Assembly: GCF_964340395.1 (NCBI RefSeq)
Contig: NC_135554.1
Coordinates: 28,119,630 to 28,183,629 of the forward strand
Origin: Glandiceps talaboti
Lineage: Eukaryota; Hemichordata; Enteropneusta; Spengelidae
DNA: 64,000 bases
Direction: 5' to 3'
The position numbers and the translations under genes are program-made. This document shows, piece by piece, positions 35,868 to 47,900 of the stretch; position 1 is the first letter of the stretch, and each line of letters starts with the position of its first letter. The notes beneath the pieces were generated by a model. The model was given only the letters and a program-made list of their open reading frames with translations, was not told the DNA's origin and ran no database searches.

Positions 35868-37810
35868 GATAATAATAATCTTCTTTATTCCCAGAAATAT
35901 ATATACATATACATATATAACAATTCTACAATATATGAAGTATTCAACTTGGGAAAGGGAGACGAAAAATAGTTGTCTTTGCAACTAGTCGAGTCCGTCC
36001 CCTTTTACAATCTTAGGGATTAGGAATTACTAATTACTGGGGCTGCTGGTCAAATTGAGTATATTGCAATATTGACAGAATAGAAAAAAATCATAAAGGA
36101 TTTACAAAATACATTGTATAAATATAGGTGGACAACAACAACAACAACAACAACAACCAAACAAGCAAATACACGAAAAGAAACAACAAATGACCTACTT
36201 AAATATACAGATAAACGGTAATCAATCTCTATGAATATGAAGTATAACTAGTTTACAATGATTGGAGATAGTTTTTGAACTCTGTTTGAAAATGACTTCT
36301 GCTATTTATGTTGCGAATGTTGTAAGGGATGCTATTCCATAGTTTAGCACCTGCATACTTGACAGTGAACTGACCAGTCCTATGGTTTGCTTTTGGGATA
36401 GTAAGGTCGTTTCTGGAGCTCTGTCGTGTTGTGAAGGAGTGTTTAATGGGAGTGAAAAAATCCTGAAAGGTATCCGGTAATCTGAGGTGCAAAACGTCAT
36501 GAACGAGAACGGCAAGCTGTAATTTGTGCTGTTTGAAAATGTCAAGAATATTCAACCTTTTAAATAATGGCTCCGAGTGAGCACACCAATGACTATCTGT
36601 TATGGTGCGCACTATTCTTTTTTGAATTAAAAATATTTCATTCAGGTATGTCGGACACGTGTTACCCCACACTTCGAGACAGTAGGTGATATGGGGCAGA
36701 ACAAAAGCATTATACATCAGTACAAGTACATATTCTGGAACCGTGTGACGTAACTTATAAAACACACCTGTCATCCTACTAATTTTCTTTTTCACCTCAG
36801 CTATATGCTGCTTCCAAGACAGCGTATTGTCAATGTTGACCCCAACAAAAGGCGAACTTTGAACTTCATCTAGTGAGCCCCCCTTAAATTCAAGGGAACC
36901 AGTCAATACTACATTTTTTCTATGGCTTTTTAAGATTGTATATTTGGTCTTATTTGAATTGATCGTCAATTTGTTGGCATCACACCAGTTGATGACATCC
37001 TTGAAATCTTTACTTACAAGGTTTAGGTCTATAGTACATGTGTTTGTGTCTTTTTTAATTGTGTAAAATAAATTTGAGTCATCCGCATATAATCTAAAAT
37101 CAAAAGCATTTGAAGACATCGGGATGTCATTTATGTATAGCAGAAATAAAGTTGGCCCAAGAATCGAGCCCTGTGGAACACCGCAATTTATATTTTGTTT
37201 ACTAGATTTGACGTCGTTGATGCCAACAAATTGACTCCTGGAAGATAAATAACTTTTAAACCAAAGGAGGGGTAAGCCTCTGATACCATAAAACTCTAGT
37301 TTGGCAAGCAAAATATCGTGATTTATGGTATCAAAGGCTTTAGAGAAGTCTACAAAAATACCCAGAGTTGGATTGCCATTATCAATTTCACTCAGTAGAT
37401 ATTGGGATAAACTGATCAGTGAAAGTTTTGTACTATGCTTTTTTCTGAACCCGTATTGGTGTTTGTAAAGTATGTCATGTTTGTCCAGGAAATTCAGTAT
37501 TTGTTCATTCACCAATTTCTCAAAAATCTTGCTAAAAATTGGTAAAATAGATATGGGTCTATAGTTCCCCATGTCTTCTGGGTTACCCTTTTTGTAAATC
37601 GGTAAAACTCTTGCTATTTTGAGGTCATCGGGAAAGATGCCTTTTGAAAATGATAAGTTAATAAGTGAACATAAGGGTTTCAATATTTCTTTTGAAGCGT
37701 CTTTTACAAGTTTAACACCAATGCCATCATGACCAGCCGCTTTCCTAGTGTCCAGTGAAGAAATTATGTCTTTGACTTCATTTTCAGTAACAGGGCGGAG
37801 AAAAAAGGAA
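35868..37810 (-). mobile_element. 5'-truncated LINE, polymerase frame intact
   Basis: The minus-strand insertion runs from a truncated 5' end near 37800-37810 to a 3' tail at about 35868-35895, which reads (minus strand) GGGAATAAAGAAG followed by ATT repeats. The 3' UTR contains a (CAA)n tract (36132-36157). The endonuclease half and any ORF1 are missing, the usual result of incomplete reverse transcription. I found no clear target duplication. The uninterrupted coding region argues for a fairly recent insertion compared with the relics at 10.4, 18.7 and 26.7-29.9 kb. Confidence 0.88.
36253..37800 (-). CDS. LINE reverse transcriptase, partial, intact frame
   Basis: 515 codons without a stop, numbered from codon 37800-37798; there is no start codon because the 5' end is truncated. 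Early block TRKAAGHDGI (about 18-27), then IYKKGNPEDMGNYRPIS, YGFRKKHST, motif A FVDFSKAFD (about 149-157, catalytic Asp151), motif B GVPQGSILGPTLF (about 207-219), motif C YADD (about 238-241), then a KLTINSNKTK block and a C-terminal region with HITYCLEVWG and AKLWNSIP. All three catalytic aspartates are present. It would copy LINE RNA at a nicked target, but it cannot act alone here because the endonuclease is missing and there is no promoter. CR1/L2/Jockey superclade is inferred from motifs; exact clade not assigned. Confidence 0.93.
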   Translation of the reverse strand, partial: LRPVTENEVKDIISSLDTRKAAGHDGIGVKLVKDASKEILKPLCSLINLSFSKGIFPDDLKIARVLPIYKKGNPEDMGNYRPISILPIFSKIFEKLVNEQILNFLDKHDILYKHQYGFRKKHSTKLSLISLSQYLLSEIDNGNPTLGIFVDFSKAFDTINHDILLAKLEFYGIRGLPLLWFKSYLSSRSQFVGINDVKSSKQNINCGVPQGSILGPTLFLLYINDIPMSSNAFDFRLYADDSNLFYTIKKDTNTCTIDLNLVSKDFKDVINWCDANKLTINSNKTKYTILKSHRKNVVLTGSLEFKGGSLDEVQSSPFVGVNIDNTLSWKQHIAEVKKKISRMTGVFYKLRHTVPEYVLVLMYNAFVLPHITYCLEVWGNTCPTYLNEIFLIQKRIVRTITDSHWCAHSEPLFKRLNILDIFKQHKLQLAVLVHDVLHLRLPDTFQDFFTPIKHSFTTRQSSRNDLTIPKANHRTGQFTVKYAGAKLWNSIPYNIRNINSRSHFQTEFKNYLQSL

Positions 37811-39734
37811 AACTGAGGAAAACTGAAGGCAAAGTACAGAATTTATTTACAAATACAAAAATTGGTCATCTATTTGTGTGTGCCAACTGAGTTGTTTTGA
37901 CACTAGCATAAATAGTTGTTTAAGACAATTAAACTTTGGACTTTTACATTCTACCAGTGTAGTAGGTTTAGATGCAAACAGAAAGTGATTCTTTTTAAAT
38001 AAAGTGAATTTTACATGACATTCTATCATTATGGTTTTTTTCTGTGTTCGTTTTTTGCTTTTGCCTGTCAGGCAGGTAGGAAATTCAAGGACGGCAAACA
38101 AAGTACTTAACTGATCACGATGGAGCCATTTTTAGAGGGAGAGGTTACTCATACAGTAACTTTACTATTTACTGAAGTATTAAGTGTCGGTAGTCACTGG
38201 CAGAACTCCCATATTATAGGTTGGTATACTAATGCATTTACATATGAATGTTGTCTGACAGGGAACAGTACAATTATCAATTTGAATCATTCTGTTACCA
38301 CTTTCTCTACCAATATAAATTCCAGGCTTTCCATTTCCTTTTTAAAAATATTTCAACATTTATTTTGTAATACAAGAAAGCAATATGAAACACACGCTAT
38401 ACAAAGATGTTTACATGATGGCGGGCAATTGATTTAGCAACAACCGCGACCTAACTTTATTGGAAGGAACGACAGAATGTGCATTTTGATTTGGTTCTGG
38501 ACATGAAATCTCAGTAAACAATATTATATTTTTCATTTTAGTATATAGTGTGCAACCATTTAGAGAAGAAATGTTCACTTCCAACAAATGTAACTTTAAT
38601 GATCTTTCATGTCATATATTGTATAAATAGAATTGAATACATAGTCAAACTGTGTTATACTAGGCTAACTGTAGCATATTATGACCCCAAATCATCAAAA
38701 TATGCCAACATCTCGTTGCCAGTTCCTCATTCATAACCGTTTACAAACGAACAACTTGCCAGTGTAAATAGTAAAAATTTGCATATTTTTCAATGGGCTA
38801 AAATAAACGAAAAGGAGCGAAGTGAATGGACAAACATGTTGTGGCATATCATGAAATACCTCCGCACGCATTATTTCTGAAAATTCGGAAAAGATAATGC
38901 TAATGGCAATTTATAGGCATATGGGCAAAATATGGGCACTAGTGTAGAATATTTACATTCCGAAAACGATGTCTGCTAAAAATGCTAGGGTGTAGAGTCA
39001 ATTGTCAGTGACTATACCACTTATGTAAAGAAGAACACAAATACACAAATAATTCTGTTGACAGTTGTATTGAACATCTATCATTATCATTTGCTTTCTA
39101 CAACAAAAACACATATGTGATATATATTAAAATTATTTATTTATACATGTATATCAAATAAAATATTTATACATTGAATAATTACTCAGTAGATTCACTT
39201 CATTAAACATTGATTTTAAGGTCACGTCGGATTAAAACCTACATAAGATGACATTGTAGTAACAAATGGTATCAGTGCAATTATGATTATAAAGTGCAGT
39301 TATCTTTTCTAAACAAAGGAACTCAATACAGTATTCTCCTTTCGTATAAACTGTACAGAGTCAGTTATATTGTGTCACACATTTTAATAATAGTATGCAT
39401 ATTATATCTTATTTAAATGTTTATAACAGCTACACACGTCATGTTATTTACAAAACAAACACCATATTCTTTTATTTCAATATTTTAGCCATCACAAAAA
39501 AGCTAAGTACATGTACTTCCATGTTATCCACGTGTTGTAATAGCAACCTACTCATTTTTAGCGAGAGACATATCTATTATATAACTGAACCTGTTATAAA
39601 AGAGAGCGCCTAAATGTCAAGTGGTAGTATTTCCGATACAAAGTGATTAGACTTAGTGTCAGCGTGGCTGCTTGATATCGTAGAGGTATATCAATTGTTT
39701 AGATATGAGAACTTAGGCCTAATAAAGAAAGTTG
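37811..39734. other. Unannotated DNA
   Basis: Open frames at 37847-38101 (-, 84 codons) and 38120-38437 (+, 105 codons) have no domain I recognise. They lie next to the LINE's truncated 5' end; they could be host or older repeat sequence. Confidence 0.4.
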
Positions 39735-40071
39735 TTTGGTTCCGGTTACCCGACCCCACCTAGGTTTTCACGCCGACCCGAAACCTATTTTACGTATTCG
39801 AAAAGAAAAATCGCGAAAATCGTGTCGAACTCTCGCAAGAATAGTGGCTGCGGAGACTGAAATCAACTTAAAAAGACAATATAAAACTGCTCTTCCAATC
39901 TGTAATGGCAGTACATTTGATGAGAAGAAACCAATAACACAGAGACCATATGGAAAACAACGGAAAACATAACTACCTGAGCTAGACACTCACATATGTA
40001 AAAAATTAAAAAATAAAATAAAATATCTACCTACCCCACCTATTCTAAAATTGAATGTAATCGGAACCAAC
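39735..40071. mobile_element. Inverted-repeat element, TTGGTTCCG termini
   Basis: The ends are complementary: TTTGGTTCCGGTTACC at the left and GTAATCGGAACCAA at the right. Inside the termini are CCCGACCCCACC and CTACCTACCCCACC. A 78-codon plus-strand frame (39736-39972) fills much of it but shows no transposase motifs. A degraded relative lies at 4728-4850. Probably a non-autonomous DNA element; superfamily unknown. Confidence 0.6.
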
Positions 40072-41805
40072 AATTTTGTTTACGCCTTATCAAAATGATA
40101 TATGGAAAGTCACATATATAACAAGGAAGACGGCCTACTTGAGTTTTCGTGTCTGCTCTATAAATCTCCACTGCAAAGCATAATGGTAGCTTCTATACCA
40201 TCATAAAGGCTAAAGTGGTGTGTTCGAATTCTTGTCAAAGACCGCAAATAACCCCCTAGTGTGACATGATGCCAACCGAAAGTATTGATAAAGGTCATCT
40301 TTGTGTTAGAGTAATGCAATACTAAGACTAAGCCAATTCCTATTTTAGGTCTAGGTCGCTCTTTCCTCTAGGTAATAAGATGACATTAAGAGTAAATCTT
40401 CTTCACAGACATAATCTTTATCACGTCTTCAATAACGTTTTCTATTATGCTTACAGCGAAGGCAACAAAATTGTGCATACTTATCAAAGCCATCGAATAT
40501 GGAAGAGTGGGGAAGGGTATATGATAAAAAGGGTTTAGTTTGTCACGTCATCTATATAGCTTTCGTTATTGTAACTACAAATCAAAACACATCAAAGCAC
40601 ACGTCAAAGCCATCGAATAGAAGCTCAGAGAAGGGTATATAACGGTAGCAAGGATCTTCGCCGTTTAGATAACATGTACTACAACATAATGCTTGCTTTA
40701 GTCCATTTGCTAGATCATCCAGGCACTGCAACATATTAATAAACACCCACGCCCGTTTAAATCTCATCAAGAGGTTGCTAACCCCCTGATATTTAACTTA
40801 TTCCTTGTTATCATGTTATCAAATCGGTTACTGACCTTTAAACACAAAACTGTTGTGTTTGAAATGACTTTATACCTGAAATCTCACTTTTTTTACTCTA
40901 CGAAAGGTAAAGATGTTGATTTGTGTCAAATACATAACGTATAACTGGTAATGAGCACTAGGGAATCGTATAATTCGTGTTATAAACCTAACAGCCATGT
41001 TCTTTATGGGAATCTCAAATGTGTTCTATTCGTGACATTATTAAAAGCAATTTAACATGTCTCGTCCGAAAAAAAAAACATCTATAGAACTGCACAATCA
41101 ATTTAACTATATTCACTATTCAATGGAGTTTTTTTAATGTATTGAGAATGAAACTGTTCACATTGTTCCATTTAGATAGATAGATATTTGAATGCAGTTG
41201 TATATTTACATTGACAATGTCTTCCTACAATGACGTATAACATGAACACACTAACTCTGACTAGGAAGTGGTATTGATCGCATGTGTGCAAATATAGCAA
41301 TTCGTATAGACATACAGGGGCGACTTTGCATGTACAGGATTGGTTATTGTTTTGCGTCTGATGTTAATGTTCAATTGATACCCAATGTATATATATAGGG
41401 AAAAACTGCACACCGATTGACGTTATTGTATGACGTCCAATAGCCAACTCTGGCGTCATCAGAATAGGCTATTGGAAAAAGGTTCTGTGCGACTGGCTGC
41501 ATGTCTATAGATATGTTTACATTAATGAAATGGTCTGATTTGACATGTTTACACCGTCTCAAGAACTGAATAGACTGAAACTGAGTACCGTCATCCATTT
41601 TACCTTTTGTGGCCAACTCTTTATATTGGTTTCTTGTTAACCACAGCCCCTGCATGTAGTTAAAGGTGATTCAAAATACTTTCACTAATGCTATTTTGCT
41701 CGATTTATCCCATTTTTATTGGCCATTGGAAGCGATTTTTTTTTAAAAATGAAACAGGTTTTTTTAGACATTCAAAAATGAATTCGTAGTCGCAGGCGAA
41801 GTATA
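40072..41805. other. Unannotated DNA with a short local duplication
   Basis: TCAAAGCCATCGAATA followed by a GAAGGGTATAT block occurs twice, at about 40485-40530 and 40605-40650. No gene recognised; a 94-codon minus frame at 41371-41655 has no domain. Confidence 0.5.
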
Positions 41806-41962
41806 AATATGTTATTTGCCACCAATAAGAGCTTACTGTTCCATATCTTGCTACTCCGGGTCATTTTTTCGGTATAACAGCTCATCTCCGGCTTTCCGTT
41901 ATCACGGGAGAAATGACCTCTCGCAACAAGATATGGTACAATATTTGACAAATAACATAATA
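41806..41962. mobile_element. Hairpin MITE-like element, about 157 bp
   Basis: Inverted arms: TATGTTATTTG, CCATATCTTG and GGTCATTT on the left appear in reverse complement and reverse order on the right (AAATGACC, CAAGATATGG, CAAATAACATA). A 30-40 bp centre is unpaired. The minus frame over it is not a recognisable protein. Confidence 0.65.
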
Positions 41963-42274
41963 TAACAACTTTCTTTTGTTTATTACTCCTGCATTTGAGT
42001 AAACGATTCATACTTTACTGTATCACTGATAATATCTAGTGTATGTTAGTGTAGAGGGCAAAGGGTTGTTATAATATATGATCAGGGCTAACAGACCAGG
42101 GTACGGGTGGGTCGCGGGTGGGGGAGACACATGACGTAGTAAAAAAAATACACCTTTACGTTAAAGCTTGGAATTTCTCTTTATGCTACCATGATAAGTG
42201 TTTTACAAGAGACGTCTTAGAATTTCAATGATGAGGGTTAATAACCGCAACTGTGACCTTGTAAATGGTCATCA
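41963..42274. other. Unannotated DNA
   Basis: Nothing recognisable; a G-rich GGGTACGGGTGGGTCGCGGG stretch lies near 42099-42118. Confidence 0.5.
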
Positions 42275-42633
42275 TGTTCTTTTGTTCTTAGTGTACGTGT
42301 TACAGTATTGGGGTTTGTTCTTTTGTTCTTAGTGTACATGTTACAGTATTGGGAATGTTCTTTTGTTCTTAATGTATTTGTTACAATATTGGAAATGTTC
42401 TTTTGTTCTTAGTGTATTTGTTACAGTATTGGGATGTTCTTTTGTTCTTAGTGTACGTGTTACAGTATTGGGAATGTTCTTTTGTTCTCAGTGTACGTGT
42501 TACAGTATTGGGAATGTTCTTTTGTTCATAATGTACGTGTTACAGTATTGGGAATGTTCTTTTGTTCTTAGTGTACGTGTTACAGTATTGGATATGTTCT
42601 TTTGTTCTTAGTGTATTTGTTACAGTATTGGGA
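42275..42633. repeat. 40-bp minisatellite, 9 copies
   Basis: Nine units of about 40 bp, each TGTTCTTTTGTTCTTAGTGT then ACGTGTTACAGTATTGGGAA. Variants are TATTTG for TACGTG and one- or two-base gaps near the GGGA. Open frames are repeat artefacts. Confidence 0.96.
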
Positions 42634-42975
42634 TTTATAACAATGGCGCTATGTGTCACAAAAACGGTGAAGGACATTGTATGATGTAAATAACGAACTT
42701 GAAGATTGTAATTTTGATAAGACGGTTAGTTGATGTCAATTAAATAATGTACACACTCTCACACTAACACTTCTAACTCACTTCTAACACTATGTTCTGA
42801 AGTGATTTGTGAAGGAATATGTTACCTGAATAGTTCATGTTCTTAAAGAAAAGTAATAATACGTCGCATAATAAATTCAATCCGTTAGGGTATCACTACA
42901 CTTCGAAAAGTAAGCTCTATCATGTTTTCTGATCATGGATTAAGTCAAATATTCAAAGGCCTCGTAGATGTTTTA
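42634..42975. other. Unannotated DNA
   Basis: Nothing recognised beyond a short ACACTCTCACACTAACACTT-type stretch. Confidence 0.5.
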
Positions 42976-43058
42976 CTAAAATACACCCACATTTGTTGGA
43001 ACAAACGACCTCGTTGGGATTTACACTGTCCCAATGACAAGTGTGGGTGTATTTCAAA
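42976..43058. mobile_element. Very short inverted-repeat element
   Basis: AAATACACCCACA on the left pairs with TGTGGGTGTATTT on the right; the pairing continues weakly inward (TTTGTTGG against CCAATGACAA). About 80 bp in all. It could be a minimal MITE or only a hairpin. Confidence 0.45.
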
Positions 43059-43137
43059 ATTAATCAGTGCTGAATAGTCTTTGGTAGCAGTGATTCTAAT
43101 GTCTAACTTGGGTTACGTTCACAATCTATTGTGATGG

Positions 43138-43193
43138 CATACATACATACATACATACATACATACATACATACATACATACATACATACATT
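43138..43193. repeat. (ACAT)n microsatellite
   Basis: About 14 uninterrupted ACAT units. Confidence 0.98.
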
Positions 43194-44972
43194 GACTGAT
43201 GTACGCCGTATGGGAGAGAACGGACATATGCATGTGTTTATATTATGTGCCTCTGTTAGTGAATGTATTGTGTATGTGTGTACCATTAATTTCTTTAGGG
43301 TAGGTTGACATGTACTAGATATTCTGCTTTTGAAAATACATTAAACAGATTTCATTTGTTGTAGGGTATTTTTTCATTTCGTAGCTGACATTTGAAATCA
43401 TATAAACGAGTCATGGTAACCCACAGTTAAATGCCAGGTATTTCACAGTACAAGTGAATGCTATAACTTGATACTAGCGTTAACTTGTTACCGAATTGTA
43501 CCCAGAGCTGATATACATTGCCGAACTGTACCAAAAGCTTAATACATTACATTTTATCACAACTCAAACCCAGATTTGATTATTGACTAGCGATGTGTTC
43601 ATAGTGATAATTAGATAATCATTAGTTGTATGAAATATGACATAGCCGGCACTTTATACTAACGCCATGTGATAATAAGGATCATTGCGAGGTGATAGAG
43701 CAAAACAGTTCTGCTTTGCATCTCCTCACTGGCAACTACGTAAGGTTGCCGTTTTCTGAACCCTTTTGTCAGACTATTCATGGGAGAACACCATCAATAT
43801 CCCCATGTACTGGTAAATGTTAATTAGTAAGGTTAGGCCTAGGACCCTCGAGACTGTCTAGGTTTCAAATATATAAATGTCATAAATAAGATGGACAACC
43901 TGTGGGCATGGCAACGGAAAAACAAACTTCCACTTCTATATATAAGAATAGTAAAGGTGACAGACATATAAATTACTGACGTACACGTTACATAAATTTT
44001 GACATTAAGATATATATTCCATTTTGAAATTTGTCAGTAGGCATATCGGTTTGGTATGAAATTAACGTTTACTACTAAATATATCTTTATAAAAAAAATG
44101 AAGTCCGATTTTTTTCCGAAAGTTGTGACATGTTTTACATGATTTCTCAATCTTACTGGGAAATGATGTAATAATACTATATAAAGTAACGTGAATACAG
44201 CTGAAGTGTTCGGTGTATATATACAAACACGCGTTTTGGGAAACTACCTGTTTTTCATTAATTAAGTATATATCAAGAGTGTATAATGAGAATGGAACTA
44301 CTGTCTTAAACGGTGCAATTATGGTAATGTACATCTGTGAAATGTCCTTTGAAACCATCTTTACGAATGGAAAACAGTAGGAATGGGAATAATGCCGTTT
44401 TCCCATGAAGATTGCCTCTTTTCAATAGTCGTAGTCGTGTCTTTCATTACTTAAACGTAACGTAAAGCCAATCTTTAATGCAGTCGGTGCCACTTTCTTT
44501 GAGGTTGAAAATATCAATTTGAGTGAATTTTTATTCTGTCTACACTATAGACACATCCTTGACATGTATATGTGGTCTTGGGTTTTAGGCTTTCACTTAG
44601 TACTTTGATATTATTAGAAATACTAAAAAGATCAAACTAATTGTCGCTTATAACACCTTGTTCAAATGAGCCAATATTCGAACATTTATATGCTACCAGA
44701 GAAATTTAACAACGATGTCATCGTCCTTGTCAATTTGACGGGGTTTTTTTATGTCTCACTGAGCACTTTCTTGTATTTTATATTTTATTGTACAACTTTG
44801 AGTAAATGGTGCACTTTCACTTGGTTTCATCAAGAGCACACAATTTAATTAGTTACCTTTCATTTTGTCAATCGAATCATCTCTACGTCTTCGGGTTACC
44901 TCTAGCAATTTCAACGTTTACATGATAGTTCCGAATATATCTAATCCGTAAAGTATACAGTAGAAATGGTTC
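43194..44972. other. Unannotated AT-rich DNA
   Basis: A 114-codon minus frame (44062-44406) is AT-rich and matches no family I know. No other feature seen. Confidence 0.5.
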
Positions 44973-45030
44973 TTGTTTGTTTGTTTGTTTGTTTGTTTGT
45001 TTGTTTGTTTGTTTGTTTTTTGTTTGTTTT
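44973..45030. repeat. (TTTG)n microsatellite
   Basis: About eleven TTTG units, decaying at the right into T-rich sequence. Confidence 0.96.
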
Positions 45031-45566
45031 TTCTTCATGTATTTTATGTATCTTTCATATTAATGTCAACATTCAAATTGTATCTATTTGGCACACGTGT
45101 GTACTCCTAAGAATAAGATGGCAATACTCTCGTCACTTTCTGAATAGATTTATATGCAACGCCAGCTGATCTACTTATGGTTTGGTTATTTCAATGTCGG
45201 ATTACTGTGTCGCCATCCAAGTAGGAAAAGAATGAGGGAAGGTAAAAGTATACTGAAGCAACGACTTTTCTTGTCGATATCGGTGTTACAGCATAAAATT
45301 TAATTGTATTACGATTTGAACGACGAGCCCTAGTGTTAAGCGAGTGCTTGGTTGATTGGTTGGTTGTCGTGGTTACAGCTCTTATCCACGCTACAAGGAT
45401 GAGTCGATGAAGTTTATAAGTTATATAGTTATCAGTTTTATTAGCTAAGTGTGCACGTGTACATTTTCGAGTTGCTTCGATCGCTGAAGGGATTTTTCTA
45501 CAGAATCCGTTACAGATCCATATAGTGTTTGGTAATGGATTTACGTACAACTAAACCAAGGTTGCA
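45031..45566. other. Unannotated DNA
   Basis: A 119-codon minus frame (45191-45550) ends just before the minisatellite; no recognisable domain. Confidence 0.45.
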
Positions 45567-46404
45567 AAGATATGTGTGTTGATATCTATGTACATTTCTG
45601 TCCGACCATGAGATGTGTTGATGTCTATGTACATTTCTGTACCACCATGAGATGTTTTGATGTCTATGTACATTTCTGTACCACCATGAGATGTGTTGAT
45701 GTCTATGTTCATTTCTGTACCACCATAAGATGTGTTGATGTCTATGTACATTTCTGTACCACCATGAGATGTGTTGATGTCTATGTACATTTCTGTACCA
45801 CCATGAGATGTGTTGATGCCTATGTTCATTTCTGTACGACCATGTGTTGATGCCTATGTTCATTTCTGTACGACCATGAGATGTGTTGATGTCTATGTAC
45901 ATTTCTGTACGACCATAAGATGTGTTGATGTCTATGTTCATTTCTGTACGACCATAAGATGTGTTGATGTCTATGTTCATTTCTGTACGACCATGAGATG
46001 TGTTGATGTCTATGTTCATTTCTGTACCACCATAAGATGTGTTGATGTCTATGTTCATTTCTGTACCACCATGAGATGTGTTGATGTCTATGTTCATTTC
46101 TGTACGACCATAAGATGTGTTGATGTCTATGTTCATTTCTGTACGACCATAAGATGTGTTGATGTCTATGTTCATTTCTGTACCACCATGAGATGTGTTG
46201 ATGTCTATGTACATTTCTGTACGACCATGAGATGTGTTGATGTCTATGTACATTTCTGTACGACCATGAGATGTGTTGATGTCTATGTACATTTCTGTAC
46301 CACCATGAGATGTGTTGATGTCTATGTACATTTCTGTACAACCATGAGATGTGTTGATGTCTATGTTCATTTATGTACGACCATAAGATGTGTTGATGTC
46401 TATG

Positions 46405-47130
46405 TACATTTCTGTACGACCATGAGATGTGTTGATGTCTATGTACATTTCTGTACGACCATGAGATGTGTTGATGTCTATGTACATTTCTGTACCACCA
46501 TGAGATGTGTTGATGTCTATGTACATTTCTGTACAACCATGAGATGTGTTGATGTCTATGTTCATTTATGTACGACCATAAGATGTGTTGATGTCTATGT
46601 ACATTTCTGTACGACCATGAGATGTGTTGATGTCTATGTACATTTCTGTACAACCATGAGATGTGTTGATGTCTATGTTCATTTATGTACGACCATAAGA
46701 TGTGTTGATGTCTATGTACATTTCTGTACGACCATAAGATGTGTTGATGTCTATGTACATTTCTGTACCACCATGAGATGTGTTGATGTCTATGTTCATT
46801 TCTGTACGACCATGAGATGTGTTGATGTCTATGTACATTTCTGTACCACCATGAGATGTGTTGATGTCTATGTTCATTTCTGTACGACCATGAGATGTGT
46901 TGATGTCTATGTACAATTCTGTACCACCATGAGATGTGTTGATGCCTATGTTCATTTCTGTACGACCATGTGTTGATGCCTATGTTCATTTCTGTACGAC
47001 CATGAGATGTGGTGATGTCTATGTTCATTTATGTACGACCATAAGATGTGTTGATGTCTATGTACAATTCTGTACCACCATGAGATGTTTTGATGTCTAT
47101 GTTCATTTCTGTACCACCATGAGATGTGTT
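46405..47130. repeat. Higher-order block in 39-bp array, first copy
   Basis: It repeats with a 770-bp offset at 47175-47900 with the same order of unit variants and the same 34-bp unit, and looks identical by eye. Seven hundred and seventy is 20 units minus two 5-bp deletions, as expected from one unequal exchange. Confidence 0.85.
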
Positions 47131-47174
47131 GATGCCTATGTTCATTTCTGTACGACCATGTGTTGATGCCTATG

Positions 47175-47900
47175 TTCATTTCTGTACGACCATGAGATGT
47201 GTTGATGTCTATGTACATTTCTGTACGACCATGAGATGTGTTGATGTCTATGTACATTTCTGTACCACCATGAGATGTGTTGATGTCTATGTACATTTCT
47301 GTACAACCATGAGATGTGTTGATGTCTATGTTCATTTATGTACGACCATAAGATGTGTTGATGTCTATGTACATTTCTGTACGACCATGAGATGTGTTGA
47401 TGTCTATGTACATTTCTGTACAACCATGAGATGTGTTGATGTCTATGTTCATTTATGTACGACCATAAGATGTGTTGATGTCTATGTACATTTCTGTACG
47501 ACCATAAGATGTGTTGATGTCTATGTACATTTCTGTACCACCATGAGATGTGTTGATGTCTATGTTCATTTCTGTACGACCATGAGATGTGTTGATGTCT
47601 ATGTACATTTCTGTACCACCATGAGATGTGTTGATGTCTATGTTCATTTCTGTACGACCATGAGATGTGTTGATGTCTATGTACAATTCTGTACCACCAT
47701 GAGATGTGTTGATGCCTATGTTCATTTCTGTACGACCATGTGTTGATGCCTATGTTCATTTCTGTACGACCATGAGATGTGGTGATGTCTATGTTCATTT
47801 ATGTACGACCATAAGATGTGTTGATGTCTATGTACAATTCTGTACCACCATGAGATGTTTTGATGTCTATGTTCATTTCTGTACCACCATGAGATGTGTT
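47175..47900. repeat. Higher-order block in 39-bp array, second copy
   Basis: Second copy of the block at 46405-47130. It ends where the first continues with GATGCC and this one with GATGTC (47134 versus 47904). Confidence 0.85.

Noticed and set aside
38120-38437. 105-codon plus-strand frame
   Set aside because: No recognisable domain, AT-rich, no splice or promoter context; left unannotated.
40200-40240. tRNA B-box-like GTTCGAATTC
   Set aside because: No A box or foldable cloverleaf around it.
45810-47028. Open frames of 388 and 400 codons over the 39-bp repeats
   Set aside because: Frames exist on both strands at once, arise from a 13-codon repeat unit without stops, and are shifted by 5-bp deletions in some units.
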